A stretch of DNA of 6,530 bases from Acidobacteriota bacterium (lineage in GTDB: Bacteria; Acidobacteriota; UBA890): positions 1-6,530 of the forward strand of contig JAUWTE010000187.1 in assembly GCA_030609765.1 (NCBI GenBank). Reading direction: 5' to 3'. Of this stretch, positions 1 through 6,332 are shown one piece after another. The translations under genes and the position numbers were made by a program. Position 1 is the stretch's first letter; each line of letters opens with the position of its first letter. The notes under the pieces were generated by a model. The model was not told the DNA's origin. It ran no database searches and was given only the letters and a program-made list of their open reading frames with translations.

Positions 1-1728
1 CATGAAGCCCGACCAGCCAACAAAGCTCGGATAGCGAATCTCGAGGTCGGGGTGATCGATGATCTTCGCGGTCGGCTGCGGTTTTGAGCCAGCAGGCACC
101 TCGAAGGGTGCGGTGGGGGGACCCTCCCCCTCGTTCACCGGCGTGTACAGCGCGCGGTACATGCGATCGAGTCGCGCACGATCGACCGGCCGGGTGAGAA
201 GGCTCACCACGATCAGGGTGACGAAGCCGCAGGACAGGTAGGCCAGCATTTGGAAGGGCAGTCGCAACTCTCCCTGGTAGACCGTGTACGCGGGCAGGTG
301 CGCCTGGGCGAACGCGTTGACGTCAAACACGCCGGCGAAGACGTTCGCCGTCAACAGGGCGACGAAGAACGCCACCAGCGTCGAGGCCCATGCCCCGGCC
401 GGCGTCGCCCGCCGCCAGAAGATTCCCACCCAGAAAGGAATCCCCATGAGCGCTTGTACCTTCCAAAAGGTCTCCAGCCCCGTGATCACACTTTCCAAGT
501 ACAGTGCATAGCCGATGCAGAAAAGGACCACCACGACTGCCACGACTCGTCCGACCCAAACGTAGTGGGCGCCGGATCGCTTCGGCGCAATGAAGGGCCG
601 GTAGATGTTTTCCGTGAAGAGCGCCGAGCAAGAGATCATCCATGCGTCACAGGACGACATGACGGCGGCGATCATCGAGGCGAGAAATAGGCCCAGGAGG
701 CCGGGCGCCACCAAGGGCAGAAGATCGCGAGCCATCAATCCGTAGGTCTGATCGATCATCTGCGGATCGGTCATGCCTGGGTACAGGGCAATGGCGCACA
801 AGCCCGTGAAGGTCCACGCGACCGTGCATATGCGCTTGAGCATGTTGCCGTAGGCGAAGCCCACCCGACCGTCCATCTCGGTTTTGCCGGCCGCGCAAAC
901 CCCCATGGTGTGCGGCTGCGTCGCGTTTCCGACCAGCCCGTTGAATGCCACCACTGCGATGTAAAAGAGCGTGATGTCGCCGGCTGCCACCAGGGCGAAG
1001 GCCATCGGGTCGTCGATGGTGGCGCGCAGGCCGGCGAGGCCACCCACCGCCTGCAGGGCGAAGGGCAGAATCAGGAACGACAGGACCACCGTAAGGATGC
1101 CCTGCAGGAAGTCGGTGAGAATAGCCGCCGAGAGCCCGCCGGCCACGCCGTACACGGTAAACAGGATGGTCATCGTGACGATGGCCAGCGTCTCGTTCAC
1201 CGCGCCGCCACTCACGGCGGTGATCATCGCTCCGCTGCCCTTCAGCATCGTGGCGATGTTGACGATGAGCTGCAGGATGGCCACCCCGGCGAACAGCGAC
1301 GCCACCGACGGCGAGTAGCGGAGCTCGAAGTAGTCGCCCGTAGTCAGCGCGCGCATGCGCCGAAACACCGGCGCGATCAGCCAGTAGAAGGGGGTGGCGA
1401 ATAGCCAGATCCACTGCAGCCAGATGCCGGACAGGCCGTTGGTGTAGGTCTTCGACGCCACCGACACGGCCTGGTCGGTATGGGTGCCCGCGCCGAAGGC
1501 AAAGAACGTCATGAATGTCTTGCGGAAGCGGCGCCCGCCCATGAAGAAGTCTTCTGGATTGCGAACGAGGCGCGCCGCCCAAACACCGATGCCGGTTACG
1601 ACAAGGATGTAGACGGTGATGACGATCCAGTCGAGGCTCTGCATGCCCGATGGATCCCGTTCCGCTCGCGACAACTCACTGAGCTGCGGCCTGGCACGCG
1701 CGAGTCTGGCCTGAAGGCGCTCCTTCAT
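1..1728 (-). CDS. Sodium:solute symporter (SSS family), 3' end outside window
   Basis: This is a multi-spanning inner-membrane transporter that would import a solute, probably a sugar or sugar acid, with Na+. Counting from the Met at 1644, 548 residues are visible and the frame is still open at the left edge. TM1 is about residues 5-24, and further hydrophobic segments lie near 74-92, 115-132, 152-170, 176-198, 224-240, 272-288, 308-330, 362-383, 394-409, 416-438 and 464-483. Two SSS hallmarks are visible: the Y-G-V-A-G-G-L-S-A-A-I-L-T-D-F-L-Q-G stretch (165-182) and the segment 315-348 with Met-Ser-Ser-Cys-Asp (329-333), which corresponds to the conserved Ser pair of the Na2 site. The start is uncertain. 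ATG 1728 overlaps the upstream stop as ATGA, which suggests translational coupling, but adds 28 charged residues unusual for the family. ATG 1644 places the start just before TM1. Neither has a strong ribosome site. Family assignment is firm; the substrate is unknown. Confidence 0.93.
   Translation of the reverse strand, partial: MKERLQARLARARPQLSELSRAERDPSGMQSLDWIVITVYILVVTGIGVWAARLVRNPEDFFMGGRRFRKTFMTFFAFGAGTHTDQAVSVASKTYTNGLSGIWLQWIWLFATPFYWLIAPVFRRMRALTTGDYFELRYSPSVASLFAGVAILQLIVNIATMLKGSGAMITAVSGGAVNETLAIVTMTILFTVYGVAGGLSAAILTDFLQGILTVVLSFLILPFALQAVGGLAGLRATIDDPMAFALVAAGDITLFYIAVVAFNGLVGNATQPHTMGVCAAGKTEMDGRVGFAYGNMLKRICTVAWTFTGLCAIALYPGMTDPQMIDQTYGLMARDLLPLVAPGLLGLFLASMIAAVMSSCDAWMISCSALFTENIYRPFIAPKRSGAHYVWVGRVVAVVVVLFCIGYALYLESVITGLETFWKVQALMGIPFWVGIFWRRATPAGAWASTLVAFFVALLTANVFAGVFDVNAFAQAHLPAYTVYQGELRLPFQMLAYLSCGFVTLIVVSLLTRPVDRARLDRMYRALYTPVNEGEGPPTAPFEVPAGSKPQPTAKIIDHPDLEIRYPSFVGWSGFM
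1725..1728 (-). other. ATGA stop/start overlap, oxidoreductase to symporter
   Basis: On the minus strand the TGA that closes the full-length oxidoreductase frame (1727-1725) shares bases with an ATG (1728-1726) in frame with the symporter. Such 4-base overlaps usually mean that translation of the second gene is coupled to the first. If ribosomes stop at the TAG 310 bases earlier, coupling here would be lost and the symporter would depend on ATG 1644 or on independent initiation. Confidence 0.65.
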
Positions 1729-2036
1729 GTGCGCTTGGCTCGCGGCACCAGCGTGGTCAAGTCGGCGATGCGAACCGGCTCGCCGCTCTCGACACTCTTT
1801 CGCGCCCCGATGCCGATCAGAACCGCCATCGCCCCATCACGCTCATTCGCACGCTGGTGATACTGATCGGGCGCGTTGGGGTTCTTGAAGATGAAATCCT
1901 GCATGCGGGTGTCGCCGCCGCCATGCCCGCCGCTGCCGTGGGGAATGCGGATGAGCTCCGTTTCGCCGAAATTGTCGGTAACGCGCAGCTCGTCGAAGTC
2001 CTCCCTCGGCCAGGGTTGCTGCTCATGGACCCAGGC
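1725..2036 (-). pseudogene. C-terminal part of the same Gfo/Idh/MocA protein, in frame after the TAG
   Basis: These 103 sense codons and a TGA follow the TAG at 2039-2037 without any shift of frame. The translation begins A-W-V-H-E-Q-Q-P-W and contains the glycine-rich G-G-H-G-G-G-D (residues 381-387 of the joined protein), then A-M-A-V-L-I-G-I-G-A-R-K-S-V-E and G-E-P-V-R-I-A-D-L. From what I know of the family, these are the usual last elements of Tat-exported Gfo/Idh/MocA proteins, and a Glu normally follows G-R-L, so GAG to TAG is the simplest single change. No plausible independent start with a ribosome site opens this stretch. It ends in the ATGA overlap with the symporter gene, as expected for an intact operon gene. 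It is a remnant if the TAG is real and terminates, or simply the end of one gene if the TAG is an error or is read through. Confidence 0.85.
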
Positions 2037-3071
2037 CTAGAGGCGCCCCTCGGTGCCGTTGAAAGCGATGCGGTAGCCCTCGTACGGAGAGTAGGTCGTG
2101 CACGAGTAGCTCACCTGCACGCCGTTGGCATAGCGAATCTGCGCTCCCATCTTGTCGTAGATGTCGATTTCTTCCGACCACAGACAGCCATCGCGAAGGT
2201 AGCCGTCGTATTGCTCGTTCTTCACGTAGAGGTCAACGAGGTGCGGGTCGGTGTTGATGTCCCAGTAGAACGCGCATCGCGCCTGGTGCGGGCAACCGCG
2301 GCAATTGGTGTGGCGGAAGTCGTTGTTGCTGCCGTAATGCTCGAGGGCCCCCTGGGCATAGACGAGCTCGGGCTCGGAATCGATCCACCAGTTGAGAAGG
2401 TCGAAGTGATGGCAGGCCTTGTGCACAAAGAGCGTGCCCGAGAATCGTCTCTTGCCGTGCCAGCGGCGGAAGTAGGAAGCGCCGTGGTAGGTATCGAGAT
2501 ACCAGTGGAAGTCGACCGAGGTGAGGCGGCCGATTCTCCCCTCCATGAGGAGCTCCTTCATGCGCCGGCGGTGCGGAGCATAACGGTAGTTGTGGGTTAC
2601 CGTGATGTTCCGGCCGGTGCGCTCCTGGGCGTCGAGGATCGCCTGGCATTTCACCTCATCGGTGGTCATCGGCTTCTCGGTGATCACGTTACAGCCACGC
2701 TCCAACGCCTCGACGATGAATTCGTCGTGGGTGGAGTCCATCGTGGTGACGATCACATGCTCGGGGCTCGTCGTCTCGAGCATTTGCGAGAAGTCGGTGA
2801 AGGTAGGGCAGGCCACGCCGATGTAGTCCTTGGCGAAGGCGAGGCGACCCGGGTTGATGTCACAGAGACCGACGAACTCGACCTCAGCCGGATAGTCGCG
2901 GACCACGTCACGTCCCCACATGTTGACGCCGCGAACGCCCGTTCCGACGAGGGCCACCTTCATTCGGGGCACTTGGGGAAGAACAGCAAACGCTCGCGAA
3001 CCCATCACAGAGCCTGCGATCAAGCTGCTGCCCACCAGGAATTCTCGACGCGATACCGGCGTTGAGCTCAT
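2037..3071 (-). CDS. Tat-exported Gfo/Idh/MocA oxidoreductase, cut short by in-frame TAG
   Basis: This is an NAD(P)-dependent sugar oxidoreductase of the Gfo/Idh/MocA family, 344 residues as written. The N-terminus has a Tat signal (S-R-R-E-F-L, residues 7-12, then a hydrophobic stretch), so it is probably periplasmic with a bound cofactor. The Rossmann motif V-A-L-V-G-T-G-V-R-G is at 39-48, the family E-K-P at 132-134, and the catalytic-region K-A-C-H-H-F-D at 218-224. Four cysteines (257, 260, 266, 296) form a possible metal site. Start ATG 3071 has GAGGAG seven bases upstream. The protein ends at a TAG inside the conserved N-G-T-E-G-R-L stretch, before the last beta-sheet region of the C-terminal domain. 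The same frame continues for 103 family-like residues to TGA 1727-1725, giving 448 residues if the TAG codes for an amino acid. Without them the fold is probably incomplete. Family call is firm; activity and substrate are unknown. Confidence 0.92.
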   Translation of the reverse strand: MSSTPVSRREFLVGSSLIAGSVMGSRAFAVLPQVPRMKVALVGTGVRGVNMWGRDVVRDYPAEVEFVGLCDINPGRLAFAKDYIGVACPTFTDFSQMLETTSPEHVIVTTMDSTHDEFIVEALERGCNVITEKPMTTDEVKCQAILDAQERTGRNITVTHNYRYAPHRRRMKELLMEGRIGRLTSVDFHWYLDTYHGASYFRRWHGKRRFSGTLFVHKACHHFDLLNWWIDSEPELVYAQGALEHYGSNNDFRHTNCRGCPHQARCAFYWDINTDPHLVDLYVKNEQYDGYLRDGCLWSEEIDIYDKMGAQIRYANGVQVSYSCTTYSPYEGYRIAFNGTEGRL

Positions 3072-3078
3072 TGGCCAT

Positions 3079-3084
3079 CTCCTC
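3079..3084 (-). promoter_or_regulatory. Ribosome binding site of the Tat-exported oxidoreductase
   Basis: GAGGAG lies seven bases before ATG 3071 and fixes that start. An ATG at 3078-3076 in another frame sits directly against the GAGGAG, too close for initiation. Confidence 0.75.
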
Positions 3085-3101
3085 GGGTCGTCCTGAGATC
3101 G

Positions 3102-3118
3102 GGCGCCTGGCCGGCACC
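3102..3118 (-). repeat. Short intergenic inverted repeat
   Basis: On the minus strand GGTGCC and GGCGCC can pair (six pairs, one G-U) around a five-base loop. There is no U tract after it, so it is not an intrinsic terminator. It could slow polymerase or stabilise the upstream mRNA, but may be chance in GC-rich DNA. Confidence 0.3.
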
Positions 3119-3153
3119 TGGAGTTTGTTCGTTCTGGAGCCCGCGGGGCGGCC

Positions 3154-4683
3154 TCATCTAAAGCCCCACTGCTCGCGCAGAATCTCGATCCGTGCGTCGT
3201 AAAGCTGTTTCATTCTTTCCTCGTAATACTCAGCCACCGCCGGGTTCTCGGGATAGCGCCCCTGATCGTCCGCCTCTTCGATCCAGCGGTCCAGCTCTGC
3301 GCGCATCGTTTGCAGGATCTCCTGGTGCTCGGGGGAATCGGCGAGGTTGTTGATCTCGAACGGATCGTTGGCGAGGTCGTAGAGTTCCTCCGAGGGCCGC
3401 GTCAGAGCCATGAGCCGAGCCTGCGGAGGGCTGAGCGAGCCCTCCGCGTACAGCACGCGCATGACCCAGATCACCGGATAGAAGGCCTCCTTGTAGCGAT
3501 TCGTCTGAAGGTACGGCCGATCCGGCATGAAGTTGCGGATATAGCGGTAGCGCGCAGAACGGACGGTGCGGACGCGGTCGACTGTTTCGTCGCCCCGATC
3601 GCGTCCTCCGAAGACGTAGTCCCGAGGTGGGTCGGCTTCCGGGCCGAGAAAAAAGCGGCCCTGCATGCGCTGGGGCCGGTGCTCGCCGGCGATGGCCAGA
3701 GTTGTTGCCGTCACGTCGATGGCGCTAATCAGCCGGTCGCTGATGCCACTGGGCTCGTACTGCTGCGGCGCGGCAATCGATTCCGGCCAGTACAGGATGA
3801 GAGGTACACGCAGGCCGCTGTCGTAGGGCCATTGCTTGCCGCGCACCATGGCGCGGCCGTGGTCGCCCATGAAGATCACCACCGTGTTGTCAGCCAGGCC
3901 TTCACTGTCGAGCAACTCCAGGACGACGCCCACCTTCCTGTCGAGCGCCATCACGGTGTTGAGGTACTGTGCCCAGTCCGCGCGCGTCACGGGATGGTCC
4001 GGATAATACGGCGGAATTGCGACCCTGTCGGGGCCGGCGGGTCGATCGATCCTCGTGTGGGCCTCGTCCCATTCAGGGCCGCGATGGGTTTCAGGGAAGT
4101 TGACCTGGGCGTAGAAGGGCTGGTTGGCTTTCAGGTCCGACCAGTCGTCGCTATCGAAGGGGTCGCCCTCGTAGCTAAAGTTCCAGTCGGTCTTCCCGGT
4201 GCCTTCGAAGTCGACGCCCTCGGGGAAGTGCACCACGTTGGCGGTGTAGTAGCCCGCCTGCCGCAGCCAATCCGAGACTAGACGCACTCCATCGGGCAGC
4301 GGGAATGGATAAGGCGATGGATCGTTGCGACGATGCGAGCGATGGTTGTGCGCCCCGATCGTGAACTGGTACATACCCGTGTTGAAGGCCGAGCGGCTGG
4401 GCGAACAGACTGGACTGGTGGTGAAGGCGTGTGTGTAGCGCATGCCGAGTGACGCCAGACGGTCGAGGTTGGGGGTGCGGACCTCGGGGGTGCCGTCGAC
4501 GCCCAGGTCCGGACCCATGTCCTCGGCGATGATCCACAGGATGTTGGGACGCTCACTAGCTGCCAGGGGACCTGTAGCTGGAAGGGCAGGCTCAGCTCGC
4601 GTGTAATCGGAGTCCGAGGATTCCGGCGCGGGGCAAGCCAATAGGCATAGAGAGAGCAGAAAGGATCCGAGCTTGCCACTCAC
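3154..4683 (-). CDS. Lipoprotein sulfatase, formylglycine Cys type
   Basis: This is a 509-residue sulfatase of the alkaline-phosphatase superfamily that would hydrolyse sulfate esters or sulfamates outside the cytoplasm. The N-terminus is a lipoprotein signal (L-L-A-C, lipid Cys17) followed by a Ser/Pro/Ala linker to about residue 45. Early metal-site acids are E54-D55 in I-A-E-D-M-G-P-D. The maturation motif C-S-P-S-R starts at Cys93, which FGE would convert to formylglycine. The second metal site is M-G-D-H-G with D274-H275, followed by R-G-K-Q-W-P-Y-D-S-G-L-R-V-P at 281-294. The C-terminus has the usual E-L-Y-D-L-A-N-D-P-F-E. Length is normal. The open frame extends upstream through the preceding gene, but the start is GTG 4683: it has GAGGG six bases upstream, gives a good signal peptide, and overlaps the preceding stop by four bases. 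The general look resembles heparan N-sulfatase-like members, but the substrate is not determined. No FGE gene is in the window. Confidence 0.95.
   Translation of the reverse strand: MSGKLGSFLLSLCLLACPAPESSDSDYTRAEPALPATGPLAASERPNILWIIAEDMGPDLGVDGTPEVRTPNLDRLASLGMRYTHAFTTSPVCSPSRSAFNTGMYQFTIGAHNHRSHRRNDPSPYPFPLPDGVRLVSDWLRQAGYYTANVVHFPEGVDFEGTGKTDWNFSYEGDPFDSDDWSDLKANQPFYAQVNFPETHRGPEWDEAHTRIDRPAGPDRVAIPPYYPDHPVTRADWAQYLNTVMALDRKVGVVLELLDSEGLADNTVVIFMGDHGRAMVRGKQWPYDSGLRVPLILYWPESIAAPQQYEPSGISDRLISAIDVTATTLAIAGEHRPQRMQGRFFLGPEADPPRDYVFGGRDRGDETVDRVRTVRSARYRYIRNFMPDRPYLQTNRYKEAFYPVIWVMRVLYAEGSLSPPQARLMALTRPSEELYDLANDPFEINNLADSPEHQEILQTMRAELDRWIEEADDQGRYPENPAVAEYYEERMKQLYDARIEILREQWGFR
4680..4683 (-). 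other. GTGA stop/start overlap, membrane protein to sulfatase
   Basis: TGA 4682-4680 of the four-helix membrane protein overlaps GTG 4683-4681 of the sulfatase. This is typical of translational coupling and argues that the two proteins are made together. Confidence 0.75.
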
Positions 4684-5330
4684 ATCCAACCCTCGACTTC
4701 GTCCTTGATCGCCTGCCGCGCGAACCAGATGAGGAAGAACACGGGCAATGCCCAGCCGAAGAGCAGACTGAAGACCGTTCCGAACATGGCGGTGACACCG
4801 AGGAATCCTGCCGGTATTTGGCCCATCTCGGCGCCCATCGTGTCGCGCAACGCCTCGAAGGTCTGTTGCTGAACGCGGAACCCGACGAACGCCGCGACCA
4901 CTACCATGACCATCCGCGTCAGCGCCCAGACCTTCAGAAGCTGGAGGGACACGGCGCGCTGCATGAGCAGCAAAATGCCGCCGACGAATAGCAGCCCGGA
5001 CACCAATACCCCGATGAGCCCGAGGCCGATGGTCCAGCCCCTCCAAGCCCGGGTGACTTCCATGGTTGCGCGAACCGTCTCCTCGGCTTCGCCGCTCAGC
5101 TCTCCGGTCAGGGACGATACGAATCCCTCCAGGAAAATGGGCACGACCGCGCCTAACAAGTTGCTCAAGAGGCCGGCCAAACCGAAGACAAGGGCAATGA
5201 CTCCCAGAATAACGGGCCACACCGAACGGCCCGACGGCTGTGCGGGCGCTCCTTGCGGAGCCGGCGGTGTGTCGGGTCGAACCTGCTGGATTTCGGGCTG
5301 ACCATCACGATCGAGGTGTTCGTCTTGCAT
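4680..5330 (-). CDS. Unrecognised membrane protein with four predicted helices
   Basis: I do not recognise the family of this 216-residue protein. The first 35 residues are hydrophilic and rich in Pro, Gln and Asp (likely cytoplasmic), followed by hydrophobic segments at about 37-65, 100-123, 128-150 and 176-204 and a short charged tail. Between segments one and two is an acidic, probably amphipathic stretch (E77-E91), and between three and four a polar loop with Q-Q-Q and M-G-A-E-M-G. There is no cleavable signal and no enzymatic motif. Start ATG 5330 has AAGGAG eight bases upstream. It overlaps the sulfatase gene by four bases, so it belongs to the same transcript. It could be a small accessory or scaffolding membrane protein, but nothing in the sequence shows a function. 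That it is a real gene is supported by the ribosome site, the clean helices and the overlap. Confidence 0.85.
   Translation of the reverse strand: MQDEHLDRDGQPEIQQVRPDTPPAPQGAPAQPSGRSVWPVILGVIALVFGLAGLLSNLLGAVVPIFLEGFVSSLTGELSGEAEETVRATMEVTRAWRGWTIGLGLIGVLVSGLLFVGGILLLMQRAVSLQLLKVWALTRMVMVVVAAFVGFRVQQQTFEALRDTMGAEMGQIPAGFLGVTAMFGTVFSLLFGWALPVFFLIWFARQAIKDEVEGWM
4690..4694 (-). promoter_or_regulatory. Ribosome binding site deciding the sulfatase GTG start
   Basis: GAGGG lies six bases before GTG 4683, inside the last codons of the upstream gene. It supports the GTG start over the long upstream extension of the open frame. Confidence 0.6.
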
Positions 5331-5404
5331 TGGACTCTCTCCTTGTTGCGCCGACAGGAACTCGCCTCACCCATGCAGCCCCAACACGGTTCTGCCACAG
5401 CTTG
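5331..5404 (-). other. 74-base gap between TIM-barrel and membrane protein genes
   Basis: Apart from the ribosome site for the membrane protein gene, I see no hairpin with a U tract and no convincing -35/-10 pair. It is most likely an ordinary intra-operon spacer. Confidence 0.45.
5339..5344 (-). promoter_or_regulatory. Ribosome binding site of the four-helix membrane protein
   Basis: AAGGAG lies eight bases before ATG 5330. It is the strongest Shine-Dalgarno match in the window and fixes the start. Confidence 0.75.
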
Positions 5405-6328
5405 CTACACATGCAGACCCGCCAGCACGCCGCGCATGTAGGCGAAGGACTGCTCCATACCGGGCACTGGGTTGGCGCCATCGATCTCGTACTCCAGGTT
5501 CACATAGCCCGTGTACCCCATCGCCTCGAGCTGCCGGAAAATCTCCGGTATCGGCATAGCCCCCTGGCCGACGATGCACTGGCTTCCCTTGTCGTTCAGG
5601 TCCCGCAGGTCCTTGATGTGCAGATCGAGCACGCGGTCGCCGGCCAGCGCGATCGCCTCGACGATGTCGATTCCGGTGCGGGTCGTATGCCCCACGTCGA
5701 CGCACACGCCGACGCGGGGATCCATGTCCTGGATGACCGGTAGCGCGTCCTGCGGGCCGGGGAAGTGGGAATCCTCGGGCCCGTGATTGTGGATCGCCAC
5801 CTTGATGTCATATTCGATGACGAACCGCTCGATGCGAGGCAGGGTCTGCGCTGTAGGCGCGATGACCATGAGCGGCATGCCGCTTCCATTGGCGTACTCG
5901 AAGTAGGCGCGGATGTCGTCGTCATCGTCGGTTTGCAGCGTGATCGTGCCGCCCCCGACGATCTGAAGGCCCGCCGCCTCGAAGGCCTGGCGACCGGCAG
6001 CGAGCTCCTCCGGCGTGCTCTCGTAGGGCAGATGGAACGACTTGATGTTGACGTACTTTGCCCCGATCTCCTGGATCGCCTCGATCGCCTGATCACGGGG
6101 GAATTCGCGTAGCGAATAGCTCGCTACCCCCAGCCTCACCGGCGTTTGCGCCGATCCGCGAGCAGCGCCGGCGGCTGCCGATCCGGCAGCATTCGCATCG
6201 CCGCCCGCCGACTCTCCTGGGGTGGCCGATTCGCCCCCGCACCCAGAGATGGTGAGACCGAGTGCCCCAAAGCCGACCGTCCCGAGGCCGGCCATTTCGA
6301 GAAACCTGCGGCGGGAATGCTCGTTCAT
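5405..6328 (-). CDS. Tat-exported lipoprotein, xylose-isomerase-like TIM barrel (sugar isomerase/epimerase family)
   Basis: This 307-residue protein belongs to the AP-endonuclease-2/xylose-isomerase-like TIM-barrel family, whose members isomerise, epimerise or cleave sugars and keto-sugars with a divalent metal. The N-terminus combines a Tat motif (S-R-R-R-F-L, residues 5-10) with a lipobox I-S-G-C (Cys30), so it should be exported folded and lipid-anchored. A Gly/Ala/Ser-rich linker covers 31-62. The barrel starts at V-R-L-G-V-A-S-Y-S-L-R (64-74). Likely metal and active-site residues are in H-N-H-G-P-E-D (180-186), D-V-G-H (D211, H214), H-I-K-D (H237, K239) and N-L-E-Y-E (E279, E281). A run of five Asp lies at 134-138. 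The start ATG 6328 follows the previous stop by four bases and has AAGGTG seven bases upstream. The gene ends in TAG. Fold and export are firm; the reaction is not known. Its neighbours suggest a sugar oxidised by the adjacent Gfo/Idh/MocA proteins. Confidence 0.93.
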   Translation of the reverse strand: MNEHSRRRFLEMAGLGTVGFGALGLTISGCGGESATPGESAGGDANAAGSAAAGAARGSAQTPVRLGVASYSLREFPRDQAIEAIQEIGAKYVNIKSFHLPYESTPEELAAGRQAFEAAGLQIVGGGTITLQTDDDDDIRAYFEYANGSGMPLMVIAPTAQTLPRIERFVIEYDIKVAIHNHGPEDSHFPGPQDALPVIQDMDPRVGVCVDVGHTTRTGIDIVEAIALAGDRVLDLHIKDLRDLNDKGSQCIVGQGAMPIPEIFRQLEAMGYTGYVNLEYEIDGANPVPGMEQSFAYMRGVLAGLHV

Positions 6329-6332
6329 GGCT

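Larger units (their letters stand above)
3072..3153 (-). other. 82-base gap between sulfatase and oxidoreductase genes
   Basis: The spacer holds the ribosome site of the oxidoreductase gene, an imperfect hairpin at 3102-3118, a short GCCC/GGGC inverted repeat (3139-3142 with 3146-3149) just after the sulfatase stop, and a CTCCAG direct repeat. None is followed by a run of U in the minus-strand transcript, so I do not call a terminator. I see no clear promoter. Confidence 0.5.

Noticed and set aside
647..1582. 311-codon minus-strand frame rich in Arg, His and Gly
   Set aside because: Wrong frame of the symporter gene, which reads cleanly from 1728 or 1644 to the left edge with SSS motifs.
2037..2039. 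Pyrrolysine or lineage-wide TAG reassignment
   Set aside because: TAG closes the TIM-barrel gene and the right-edge oxidoreductase at natural family ends, the expected residue at this site is Glu, and no pyl gene is in the window.
1857..3065. 402-codon open frame on the plus strand
   Set aside because: It lies opposite the oxidoreductase gene and gives a Val/Glu/Asp-rich translation typical of the complement of GC-rich coding DNA. The minus frame has a signal peptide, family motifs and a ribosome site.
3102..3118. Intrinsic terminator after the sulfatase gene
   Set aside because: The hairpin is short with one G-U pair and is not followed by a U run.
3310..4281. 323-codon open frame on the plus strand
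   Set aside because: Shadow of the sulfatase gene; no recognisable motifs and no ribosome site.
4684..5220. Upstream extension of the sulfatase frame by about 180 codons
   Set aside because: It overlaps almost all of the membrane protein gene, is Arg-rich without family features, and would bury the lipoprotein signal. GTG 4683 is the better start.
6109..6127. Perfect 7-bp inverted repeat with a five-base spacer
   Set aside because: It lies inside the TIM-barrel gene and encodes the conserved V-A-S-Y-S-L-R strand, so it is best explained by coding constraint; there is no U tract.
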